From contig CAKQXQ010000019.1 in the NCBI GenBank assembly GCA_934292805.1, positions 1 to 42,810 of the forward strand: a stretch of 42,810 nt of DNA, read 5' to 3'. Source of the stretch: an uncultured Roseburia sp. GTDB lineage: Bacteria; Bacillota; Clostridia; Lachnospirales; Lachnospiraceae. Positions 26,322 through 34,531 of this stretch are shown in pieces. The notes beneath the pieces are model-generated. The model had not been told where the DNA came from. It saw only the letters and a program-made list of their open reading frames with translations, and made no database searches. Each line of letters begins with the position of its first letter. Position 1 is the first letter of the stretch. The position numbers and the translations under genes are program-made.

Positions 26322-27944
26322 TCAGTCTTTTCTCCTTGCCCGGTACTCTTTTGGAGTACATCCCTGTGTCTTCTTAAATATGTAACTAAAGTAATGCGGA
26401 TCCCTGTATCCTACTTCAAATGCGATCTCTGTCATCTTCATTGATGAACACATCAGATATTCTTTTGCTTTGTTCATTCGCACTTCTGTCAGATATTCAA
26501 CAAATGTCATGCCTGTCTCTCTGCTGAATACTGCACTGAAATAGCTTGGACTCATTCCAACTCTGACTGATACTGTATTTAAAGAAATCTCGTCCAACAT
26601 ATAATTTTCATCAATTTCTTTCTTTGCAGCTTCAATCAGATCTGTATATTTTCTTCCACTGACATCATCCCTGCGATCGATCGTCTCTGTCAGAAATCTG
26701 ATCAGATAATTTCGTAATTCTTCTATTGAATGCTTTTCTAAAAGAACTCTGTTCAATTCCTCTATTTCATTTTCCAGCTCTGCGTCCGGTGATAACTTTC
26801 TTATAAAAGACAGGACTTCTGCACTGACATCCACGATCAGATATTGGCGAAGCAGGCTGGACGACAGATTATCCTGCTGTATCTGTTCAAGATACATGTC
26901 GCAGAATTCTTTCACTTCATCTCTTGTGCCATTATTCAGGAATTTGCCGATCATTGTCCGTAATGTTCCAACCTGGACAATCCCCTTCACTTCGATTCCA
27001 TCCCGCACACCATCTTTTGATGTCAACTGTGTTCCTTCTGTAATCTGATCCGGTGGAAGTGCAAATCTTTCTGCAAATGCACGGTCTGCATCACGAAAAG
27101 ATTCTTTCAGATTTCGAAGCCGCTCCACTGGCATGCCAATTGCTCCGAAATAATCGAGTTCAGGCCATTTTTTCATGATTTTTTCAAGGTTATCTTTCAG
27201 TCTGAGCTTATTTTCCTGTAACTGTTCGTCACTGTCTGCTGTCAGTAAGAATGCCCATCCATCAATTTCCCTGTGAAAAGAATAAACAAATGGCAGTTTT
27301 TCTGCAATCCTGTCAATTTTCTCATATGCAGCCACCACCTTCTCAGGTTCTTCCTGTGCTGCTTTTGTCTGTAATATCTGGAAAAGAACGACCTGATATG
27401 CAGCTGCCATAAGATCCAGTTCAAACTGCTTTCCTTCCTCCAGGATCTGTCCCATTGACAATCCCCCAAAAAGCATTTTCTGAAAAAACTTCATCTTGTC
27501 ACGTTCTGTATTTTCCTGCATTTCCTGTTCATACTGTGCTAAAAGAGCTTTATCTTCCTGTTCTTTTAAAATAGTATCTCTGACTTTGCCGAGTGCTTCA
27601 AGAAGCATAACAGCCGAAATCGGTTTCAGCAGATAATCCGCTACTCCTATCGAAATTGCCTGCTTTGCATAATCAAACTCTCCGTATCCGGTCAGAAGCA
27701 TAATTCTGATATTGGGAAGTTTTTCTTTCACAAGTCTGCTTAATTCCAATCCGTCCATGAATGGCATACGGATATCTGTGATCAGAATATCCGGTCTTTC
27801 CTTTAAAATCATTGGATATGCCAGCTCACCATCACTTGCCTCTCCAACAAAATCATAGCCTTCTTCTTCCCAGTTAATGCTCTTTTTTACACCGTTCCTG
27901 ATAATGACTTCATCCTCGACAAGAAATACCTTCAATCTCTCCAT
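26322..27944 (-). CDS. AraC-type response regulator, YesN family
   Basis: This is the response regulator paired with the kinase downstream. It has an N-terminal receiver with phosphoacceptor aspartate in DILITDIRMPFMDG (about residue 55), a long helical linker, and a C-terminal AraC-type double HTH (YMLDEISLNTVSVRVGMSPSYFS...MTEIAFEVGYRDPHYFSYIFKK). The start is placed at 27944, the ATG with GAGGGG nine bases upstream; a TTG nine bases earlier abuts that site. The likely target is the sugar ABC operon on either side. Confidence 0.92.
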   Translation of the reverse strand: MERLKVFLVEDEVIIRNGVKKSINWEEEGYDFVGEASDGELAYPMILKERPDILITDIRMPFMDGLELSRLVKEKLPNIRIMLLTGYGEFDYAKQAISIGVADYLLKPISAVMLLEALGKVRDTILKEQEDKALLAQYEQEMQENTERDKMKFFQKMLFGGLSMGQILEEGKQFELDLMAAAYQVVLFQILQTKAAQEEPEKVVAAYEKIDRIAEKLPFVYSFHREIDGWAFLLTADSDEQLQENKLRLKDNLEKIMKKWPELDYFGAIGMPVERLRNLKESFRDADRAFAERFALPPDQITEGTQLTSKDGVRDGIEVKGIVQVGTLRTMIGKFLNNGTRDEVKEFCDMYLEQIQQDNLSSSLLRQYLIVDVSAEVLSFIRKLSPDAELENEIEELNRVLLEKHSIEELRNYLIRFLTETIDRRDDVSGRKYTDLIEAAKKEIDENYMLDEISLNTVSVRVGMSPSYFSAVFSRETGMTFVEYLTEVRMNKAKEYLMCSSMKMTEIAFEVGYRDPHYFSYIFKKTQGCTPKEYRARRKD

Positions 27945-27962
27945 TCTGTCCAACCCCTCGCT

Positions 27963-29027
27963 TTAATATTCTCTCTTCTCAATGACGTCTGCATCTGTCT
28001 TCTGTACCTGATATGTTTCTCCACGGATTTCAATCTGTTCAATATCTTCTGCACTTGTGAATATCTGTTCTTTCAGATAATACTTCTTCTCCGGATGCTC
28101 TCCCTGCTGAAGCTTATGGATAATCTTTTCAATCTCAGCTCCTTGCAATGGATTACATTCCACATCGATCAGTATCTTTCCCTCCAGAGTGTTTTCAAGT
28201 CCTGCCCTTGTGGCATCGAACGAAATAATCTGGATATCTCCTCCGGCACCGACTGTTTTCCCTGCATCTTCAATAGCTTCGATCGCTCCAAAAGCTTCGT
28301 TATCATTTTCACAATATACAATATTTATATTATCATAGGTTTCTAACAGCTCTTTCATAACTTCATAAGCTCTTGCTTCCGTATATTCACCGGATTCCTG
28401 CGTGATCAGATGCCATCCGTTCGCACGGACTGCATCTTCAAGAGCTCTTGTTCTCCCAAGCTGTGACGTTGATCCTATCGTTCCCTGAATGTTCACAATA
28501 TTTACTTCCTCCATTCCGGTCTTTGTAACATATTGTTTCAGTACCTCACATGCTTTCTGTCCTTCCGCATAAAAATCTGATCCGACCCACGCTGTATAAA
28601 GGCTTTCGTCCTTCACATTTACCTGCCTGTCCAGAATGATCACCGGGATTTCTGCCATCTTCGCTTCTTCCAAAACAGTGTCCCATCCATTTTCGATTAC
28701 CGGGGAAAAAATGATATAATCTACATCCTGCTGGATGAATCCGCGGATTGCACGTATCTGATTCTTCTGTACCTGCTTTGCATCATCAAATATGAGATTA
28801 TAACCTTTATCTACAGAAAAAGTTTTTTTCACGGAAATGGAATTGGCTGTTCTCCAGTCCGATTCTGCTCCCACCTGCGAAAATCCGATCGTGATCAGAT
28901 TCGGCTCTAAATTTTCTCTCATCACTTCATTTTCACTCTGTATGCCGTCTCTCACAAGTACAATAAATCCGACGACTCCGATCAGAATGATGACAGCACT
29001 TATCCATGTAATAACCTTGTCCTTCAA
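27963..29027 (-). CDS. Membrane-anchored sugar-binding sensor protein
   Basis: This is a second type I binding-protein fold, related to the YtfQ-like lipoprotein (TIGFSQVGAESDWRTANSISVKKTF, VDYIIFSPVIENGWDTVLEEA, IILDRQVNVKDESLYTAWVGSD, IQGTIGSTSQLGRTRALEDA). Instead of a lipobox it has an uncleaved N-terminal helix (about residues 8-28). The start codon is TTG at 29027, four bases after AGGTGG; no in-frame ATG fits. It is the first gene before the YesN/YesM-type pair, a position typical of proteins that present a bound sugar to the kinase. Sensing rather than transport is inference. Confidence 0.82.
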   Translation of the reverse strand: MKDKVITWISAVIILIGVVGFIVLVRDGIQSENEVMRENLEPNLITIGFSQVGAESDWRTANSISVKKTFSVDKGYNLIFDDAKQVQKNQIRAIRGFIQQDVDYIIFSPVIENGWDTVLEEAKMAEIPVIILDRQVNVKDESLYTAWVGSDFYAEGQKACEVLKQYVTKTGMEEVNIVNIQGTIGSTSQLGRTRALEDAVRANGWHLITQESGEYTEARAYEVMKELLETYDNINIVYCENDNEAFGAIEAIEDAGKTVGAGGDIQIISFDATRAGLENTLEGKILIDVECNPLQGAEIEKIIHKLQQGEHPEKKYYLKEQIFTSAEDIEQIEIRGETYQVQKTDADVIEKREY

Positions 29028-29093
29028 AATACCACCTCTTATCTGCTTTGCATTGATGTCATATATTTCATATTTTGCGTTCCTTCTGCCTTC

Positions 29094-30431
29094 TTACCAT
29101 CCCATCTCTTGCGTCACATACTCTTTTAACCGGAATATCAGATACAACGGTATACTCCACACATGTGTATCTCCATCCAGATTATCTCCAACATTTTTCA
29201 AAGAAGTCTTAACTGCCATCTTCGGATGGTATCTGTTACAAAAAATATGCAGACTTTTTGCTTTCGTATTGTCTGCGGATTTCACTTCTATAGGGAGAAG
29301 TATTCCTTCATAATCCGTAATAAAGTCCATTTCCGCATCTGCTTTTGTTCTCCAGAAATAACTTTCAATTCCCATGCATTTTAACTGAGTCATAATATAA
29401 TTTTCTGTCAGTGCTCCTTTAAAATGAATGTAAGATGCATCACCTTCCAGAATCGTTCTGTAATTCACATTCGACTTTCTGCGGAGCAGCCCCACATCTG
29501 AAAGATATACTTTAAAATACGTATTATCTGCCATTCCTGACAATGGCAGTTCCGGATTGGACACTAATTTTAGCTTATAGGCAATTCCGGCATTCACAAG
29601 CCATTCCAGTGCATCTTCCAGATCTTTTGCCCTTGCTCCCTGCTTCACATGTGAAAAGATGAATTTATTATTATCCCTTGCAATCTGAGATGGAATAGAA
29701 TCCCAGATTAGTTTTACTTTGGTCATAGTATCCGGTGTTGTATGTTTACCAAAATCGTCTGCATAGTCCTTAAGAATTCTATCCTGTACTTCTTCTACTT
29801 CCCTGTAATCGTGGGTATCTACCCAGGTCTGCACTGCCTCCGGCATTCCTCCAACAATATAATAATTTTTCAAATATTTTTCCAACGGCACTGTATACAA
29901 CTCTGATACTTCTCTTTCAAATGCAAGCTTATGACTTCCACTGATATAGTTATCTCCACCATCTGCCATGACAAATTCTTCAAAGCTCATCGGATACATT
30001 TCCATACGGTCAACTTTCCCTACCGGGAAAGAAATTCCTTCTTTTCTGAGTACGACACCTAGCAGAGAACCTGCTGCAATGAGATGGAGTTCCGGCATAT
30101 TTTCACAGAAATATTTCAGCGACTGTATCGCCCGAGGACAATCCTGTATCTCATCAAAAACAACCAATGTCTTTCCCGGAATGATTTTCTTCCCGTAAAT
30201 TACATTTCCAAGTTCGTCCATGATCCGTTCCACATTGAAATCATAATCAAAAATGCTTTTCAATCCGGTATTTCCATCAAAATTGAAGTATGCCATTTCC
30301 TCAAATTCCATTCTTCCGAACTCTTTGATAAGATATGTCTTTCCACACTGACGAACGCCTGTCACTAACAGTGGCTTTCTGTTTTTCTTTTCTTTCCATT
30401 TTAACAATTTATCAAAAGATTTACGCTTCAT
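29094..30431 (-). CDS. DUF4143 AAA-type ATPase, module A
   Basis: This is a 445-residue ATPase of the AAA_14/DUF4143 type, whose role is not established. Walker A is GVRQCGKTY (about residues 25-33) and Walker B is TLVVFDEIQ (about 90). The C-terminal half has a winged-helix-like middle part. Its end is like a PD-(D/E)xK nuclease core, KADAEMDFITDYEGILLPIEVKS, with all key positions present. GAGGTG precedes the ATG. The promoter carries 32-bp spaced direct repeats (30499-30550). Only 66 bases and no terminator separate it from the sugar-sensor gene downstream, so read-through into the ABC operon is possible. Confidence 0.85.
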   Translation of the reverse strand: MKRKSFDKLLKWKEKKNRKPLLVTGVRQCGKTYLIKEFGRMEFEEMAYFNFDGNTGLKSIFDYDFNVERIMDELGNVIYGKKIIPGKTLVVFDEIQDCPRAIQSLKYFCENMPELHLIAAGSLLGVVLRKEGISFPVGKVDRMEMYPMSFEEFVMADGGDNYISGSHKLAFEREVSELYTVPLEKYLKNYYIVGGMPEAVQTWVDTHDYREVEEVQDRILKDYADDFGKHTTPDTMTKVKLIWDSIPSQIARDNNKFIFSHVKQGARAKDLEDALEWLVNAGIAYKLKLVSNPELPLSGMADNTYFKVYLSDVGLLRRKSNVNYRTILEGDASYIHFKGALTENYIMTQLKCMGIESYFWRTKADAEMDFITDYEGILLPIEVKSADNTKAKSLHIFCNRYHPKMAVKTSLKNVGDNLDGDTHVWSIPLYLIFRLKEYVTQEMGW

Positions 30432-30482
30432 GTCGTCACCTCGCTCCCGGTTTTTGTTTTTATTTTATCACATAAAAATCAG

Positions 30483-30550
30483 ATTATCTATTCATAATTG
30501 CATTTTTCAACCGAATAAATGTAATCTGTCTGCGTTTTTCGACCGAATAA
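30483..30550 (-). promoter_or_regulatory. Promoter with direct repeats upstream of the module A ATPase gene
   Basis: TTGAAA (30505-30510) and GATAAT (30483-30488) are 16 bases apart on the minus strand. Two 20-base direct repeats, TTATTCGGTYGAAAAAYGCA on the minus strand (30531-30550 and 30499-30518, 18 of 20 identical), start 32 bases apart, about three helical turns. The downstream copy covers the -35 box. Confidence 0.6.
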
Positions 30551-30612
30551 TGTTCCAGGTGGATTTTTATATCATAATACTGGTAAATAATACTGAAGGC
30601 GGTCTTTCCTAT

Positions 30613-30656
30613 AAAAAAAAAGACAGCACACAATCATATCATCATGTGCTATCTTT
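30613..30656 (-). terminator. Terminator of the module A GH3 gene
   Basis: Read leftward, AAAGATAGCACA, a 14-base loop, TGTGCTGTCTTT and a run of T's; one mismatch-like G-U. It isolates the GH3 gene from the ATPase gene. Confidence 0.85.
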
Positions 30657-30682
30657 CTTATATCTATGCTATTTTATTTTTC

Positions 30683-33547
30683 CTAACTTTCACTGCCCTT
30701 TTTCTTCTTAAAGAACAAAGCCCAGAATCCCAATGCAATCAGAAGATATACCACAACACTTCCAATAATTGCCGGTACTCTCCACACTGCCATCGGCGTT
30801 GTAAAGTCAACCGCATAGCTATTGGCAATTGTATACAGATACTGATGTGCTGCTTCTCTGAGTGCCAGCTGACCAGATGCAGTCTCTGCCAATGTGTTAA
30901 TATTGTCAGAAGAGAACATTCCATTACATAAAGTAGAGGTTCCTCCTGCGAGGATTGCCTTCTCTGTGCTCATAAATCCATGCTGCTCCAGATTATCGGT
31001 AAGTACTGTTCCAATGAATCCCCATTCATTTCTGAGGACATTCGTAAGAAGTGCTTTACTTGCACCAGCCCATGTTGTTCCGATATTATTATAAGAACTC
31101 ATAAGTGCCGTTGTTTTTCCCTCTTTCACTGCTTTTTCAAATGGTGCAAGATAAATTTCACGCATGGACTGCTCATTTGCCCAGGTACATAAGCCGTAAT
31201 GTCTCTGCGTTTCTCTCTCATTCATAACAAAATGTTTCATGTAGCAGTACATTCCATTCTCTTCTGCCTTTGCAACTACCGTTGCTGCCATAACTCCTGA
31301 AATGAATGGATCTTCACTGTAGTACTCAAAGTTACGTCCTGCAAACGGGCTTCTGTGGATGTTTGCACCCGGTGCATACCATCCCGAAATCTGCCATGCT
31401 TTTCCCTCTTTAGAAATAGCATCTCCAAACCTCTCTGCAAGATCAAGATTCCATGTTGCTGCAAGAACTACTTCGCATGGATAGGAAATGGTCCTATAAG
31501 TACATGTTCCCATGAATGCATCAAATACATAAGACAGTGCTGCCGGACCATCCATATCGTAAGTCTGTACTTTTCCGATCGACTTCAGTTCTGCGGAACC
31601 CCATCCATTTGTAGCAAGAATAATGTTAAGATCATCAACAGTAAGTTCATCCAGTAAAAGATCCCAGTCTGCATCATCATATGCTTTTCCGGTTAAATCA
31701 GATAATTCCACACCGTTTTTTGCACCCATAGTCGGCATCTCATCGGATTCATTAATGTAATCTTCGCCAAGATCCAATGCTGTCTTGAATATCTCAAGCT
31801 GTTCTGCTGTTGCTTCTCTGTTTGAACCTTCTACGATATTCCAGTCATCTCTGGTCAGATAAGTAACATCTCCTGCCACATCATCAAACTGATTGACTGC
31901 AACGTTCTCATCACCAGGACGTGCTCCCACATAATTTGCGTTTTCTTCAACACCTGTCGCATTTTCCTGTTCTGCATAAACGATGCTGTCGGAAACATGG
32001 TATGTATACTGCATATCATTTACAACATGATGAGAGTCTTTTCTTAAAGAAATAACATAATCACCTTTTTCAAGGACATAAGAACCTGTCGTTGAATAAT
32101 ATCTCTGATCATCATAAGAAGCCATATTTACTGCATCTAATGTAATCGTAACGGATGCTGTCTCACCCGGTTCGATGGTTTCTGTCTTTGCAAATCCTCC
32201 CAGGACAGCTCCCGCTTTCTGGATATGGCTTCCCTCTGCATCATAAGGTGCTGTATAATACAGCTCAACAACATCTTTTCCTGCCACATCTCCTGTGTTT
32301 GTGACGTTGACCGTTACTGAGATAGTACTGTCTCCGTTAATGTCACCTTCTGCTGTAGCATCAGCAATTGACCAGTCAAAAGTAGTATAGCTTAATCCAT
32401 ATCCAAATGGATACTGCACAACATCCTCATAAGTTAAGCCTGTCTTTTCCTCGCCCTCAAGTGTTACATAATCATAGTTTTCTCTTGTCTCATAATAACG
32501 ATAGCCGACATAGATTCCTTCCTGATACTCTAACAGATATGCCGGATGAGAATCAAAATTTTCAAAGCATTCACTTGAATTGGTGTATTCATAAGTATCA
32601 AAATTGTAAAAAGAAGGTGTTGTCTCTACCGCATAAGGATAAATATCAACAAGACGTCCGGATGGATTCACCTCGCCTTTTAAAATGCTTACTACTGCCT
32701 TAGTACCGACATCACCCGGATCCCCGATCCAGAGTGCCGCATCAATATCACCTGTTGCATCCGGTCCTGCCTGAACCTCATTTTCAAGGAATCCAAGCTC
32801 CATTGCATTTCCTGTATTGATCAATACGATCACGTCATTAAAGGTAGCTTTTGCCTGCTGTATTAAAGACTCCTCTGCGTCGCTCAGTTCCAGATAATGT
32901 TTTTTCTTATCATTTTCTGTCACTCCGTACTCAGACATATCCTTTGGCAGATCATTTCCTTCTCCACCTTTTCTGGAGATCACGACCACTGCTGTATCCG
33001 AGTATTCCTTCATCGATTCGAAAGACGCATCTCCAGTATACTTAAATTCCTGTCCCATCTCTGTTGCAAGTGCCTCTGTAGCAGCAACCTCTTTGATGGA
33101 AAAATCGACCTCAAAGGTATTGGCATCCTCATTTGCATCTGATTTATAAACTTCTTCTATCGCAGGATTCACCTCAATTCCTGCATCGGTAAAAGCTTTG
33201 ACAAAATCTGTCCTGTTTTCCAGATAAGAGCTTCCACCGGAACCGGTTCCTCCATAAACCGGATTGTATGCTGCATATCCGAGCAAGTTAATTTTCGTTG
33301 TGCTCATTGGAAGTGCCCCATTATTTTCCAATAATACAGCTCCCTCTTTCTCAATCTCTTCTGCAACTTCAAGTGCATTGGCAGAGACTTCTTCTATCTC
33401 ACTCTCACTTTTGCTTTTTCCCGGAAATGCTTTGTCAAGCTGTTCCGCATAAACATGAAATGCCAGTGTATCTGCCACAACTGCAGCTACTGTAAGCACC
33501 GCAAGACCGCCTGCTAAAATCTTCTTTTTCAGTCCTTTGTTTTTCAT
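30683..33547 (-). CDS. Membrane-anchored GH3 glycosidase with permuted domains, module A
   Basis: This is a 954-residue family GH3 enzyme facing outward. AGGAGG before the ATG at 33547 sets the start. One membrane helix lies at about 8-30 and another at about 924-946 with a KKKKG tail, so both ends are inserted. The order is reversed from usual GH3: the alpha/beta sandwich (about 45-360, GGEGNDLP near 195 with the likely acid/base Glu) comes first, then QYPFGYGLSY and an Fn3-like domain (about 385-485). The TIM barrel is last (about 615-890: HRSPFAGRNFEYYSEDP, YMKHF, nucleophile Asp near 851 in VLTDN). The usual GxD after the nucleophile reads GGT, so activity may be altered. Beta-glucosidase activity is inference. 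Confidence 0.88.
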   Translation of the reverse strand: MKNKGLKKKILAGGLAVLTVAAVVADTLAFHVYAEQLDKAFPGKSKSESEIEEVSANALEVAEEIEKEGAVLLENNGALPMSTTKINLLGYAAYNPVYGGTGSGGSSYLENRTDFVKAFTDAGIEVNPAIEEVYKSDANEDANTFEVDFSIKEVAATEALATEMGQEFKYTGDASFESMKEYSDTAVVVISRKGGEGNDLPKDMSEYGVTENDKKKHYLELSDAEESLIQQAKATFNDVIVLINTGNAMELGFLENEVQAGPDATGDIDAALWIGDPGDVGTKAVVSILKGEVNPSGRLVDIYPYAVETTPSFYNFDTYEYTNSSECFENFDSHPAYLLEYQEGIYVGYRYYETRENYDYVTLEGEEKTGLTYEDVVQYPFGYGLSYTTFDWSIADATAEGDINGDSTISVTVNVTNTGDVAGKDVVELYYTAPYDAEGSHIQKAGAVLGGFAKTETIEPGETASVTITLDAVNMASYDDQRYYSTTGSYVLEKGDYVISLRKDSHHVVNDMQYTYHVSDSIVYAEQENATGVEENANYVGARPGDENVAVNQFDDVAGDVTYLTRDDWNIVEGSNREATAEQLEIFKTALDLGEDYINESDEMPTMGAKNGVELSDLTGKAYDDADWDLLLDELTVDDLNIILATNGWGSAELKSIGKVQTYDMDGPAALSYVFDAFMGTCTYRTISYPCEVVLAATWNLDLAERFGDAISKEGKAWQISGWYAPGANIHRSPFAGRNFEYYSEDPFISGVMAATVVAKAEENGMYCYMKHFVMNERETQRHYGLCTWANEQSMREIYLAPFEKAVKEGKTTALMSSYNNIGTTWAGASKALLTNVLRNEWGFIGTVLTDNLEQHGFMSTEKAILAGGTSTLCNGMFSSDNINTLAETASGQLALREAAHQYLYTIANSYAVDFTTPMAVWRVPAIIGSVVVYLLIALGFWALFFKKKKGSES

Positions 33548-33643
33548 ACATTCCTCCTGTATACCTTCTGTTCCGAATGCAATTGCACCCATATATCAAA
33601 CAATTGTTCATGAGAATTCGCTGCAGCATCTCCTGATGTTTGC

Positions 33644-33672
33644 AGTATACTGACTTCAAACAATTTTATCTA
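33644..33672 (-). promoter_or_regulatory. Activator-dependent promoter of the module A GH3 gene
   Basis: TATACT (33644-33649) on the minus strand with a poor -35 (TAGATA, 33667-33672). The missing -35 and the repeats six bases upstream are what is expected for a LytTR-activated promoter. The leader is about 90 bases. Confidence 0.5.
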
Positions 33673-33678
33673 CCATTT

Positions 33679-33733
33679 TGTCACAGCCTGTCCTCTGGAT
33701 GTCATAACCTGTCACAGTTTTCACATATCCTGA
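33679..33733. promoter_or_regulatory. Three direct repeats with 21-bp period (LytTR-type site)
   Basis: On the minus strand ACAGGCTGTGACA (33679-33691), ACAGGTTATGACA (33700-33712) and TCAGGATATGTGA (33721-33733) begin exactly 21 bases apart. LytTR proteins such as AgrA bind 9-bp direct repeats separated by about 12 bases, the same phasing. The cognate regulator is probably encoded by the divergent gene at 33826. Confidence 0.65.
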
Positions 33734-33773
33734 CACACCATTCTGCTGTTCTTTTCCTGTGTGACAGAAAAAT

Positions 33774-33802
33774 TTGCTTTTTTCATGTTTGTTTTTTATA
33801 AT
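33774..33802 (+). promoter_or_regulatory. Promoter of the module A two-component genes
   Basis: TTGCTT (33774-33779) and TATAAT (33797-33802) are 17 bases apart, giving a short leader before the GGGGGGGA ribosome binding site of the regulator gene. Confidence 0.6.
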
Positions 33803-33825
33803 TATATTAAATGGGGGGGAATGAT

Positions 33826-34527
33826 ATGTTTCACATTGCTATTATCGAGGATACTCAATCAGATTTAGACAGACTTTTGCTTCATCTGCAAAAATATCAG
33901 GAAGAAAACCATATATTTTTTCAGACCACTGTATTTACCGATGCGGAGTCTTTTCTGGATAAATATCGTCCCATTTATGACATTGTTTTTATGGATATTG
34001 AACTTCCGGGCAAAAATGGGATGACTGCAGCAAAGAATCTGCGAACTTTAGACACTGATGTTCCGCTCGTTTTTATCACCAATATCGCACACTTCGCGGT
34101 CAATGGATACGAGGTAAACGCCATGGACTATATGGTAAAACCAGTCAGCTATTCCTCATTCCATTTAAAGTTAAAAAAAGTGCTTGCCTATATTGAAAAA
34201 AATAAAGATGTTTCCCTCGTGATCACCGGTAAAGACGGTATTCATCGTGTTCCGATTTCCAAAATTATATATATTGAAGTGATCTCCCATATGCTGGTCT
34301 ATCACACAGAGGACGGAGATATTGAAACCCGTGGAGTGCTGAAAGATGTCGAACAGAATTTATCTTCCAGACATTTTCTACGCTGCAATAACTGCTATCT
34401 CGTAAATCTCAGACATATTACCGCAGTTCAGGATCAAGATGTAATTCTTGGCAGCATCACGCTTCCGATCAGCCGTCCAAAAAAGAAAACTTTTTTAAAT
34501 GAATTTACAAAATACCTTGGAGTGTAA
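33826..34527 (+). CDS. LytTR-family response regulator, module A
   Basis: This is a DNA-binding response regulator of the AgrA/VirR type. The receiver has IIEDTQSD acidic residues and phosphoacceptor Asp in DIVFMDIELPGKNG (about residue 53), with the VKPVSY lysine further on. A C-terminal LytTR domain runs from about 130 (IYIEVISHMLVYHT...FLRCNNCYLVNLRHI...LPISRPKKKTF). The ATG at 33826, five bases after GGGGGGGA, is preferred to one 15 bases upstream. It is divergent from the GH3 gene, and the intergenic 21-bp repeats are its probable binding sites. The kinase gene follows after 4 bases. Confidence 0.92.
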   Translation: MFHIAIIEDTQSDLDRLLLHLQKYQEENHIFFQTTVFTDAESFLDKYRPIYDIVFMDIELPGKNGMTAAKNLRTLDTDVPLVFITNIAHFAVNGYEVNAMDYMVKPVSYSSFHLKLKKVLAYIEKNKDVSLVITGKDGIHRVPISKIIYIEVISHMLVYHTEDGDIETRGVLKDVEQNLSSRHFLRCNNCYLVNLRHITAVQDQDVILGSITLPISRPKKKTFLNEFTKYLGV

Positions 34528-34531
34528 TATT

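Noticed and set aside
30574..30595. Repeated ATAATACTG, 13 bases apart, upstream of the module A ATPase promoter
   Set aside because: Short A/T-rich words recur by chance in this DNA and the spacing fits no signal I know; the 20-base repeats nearby are much stronger.
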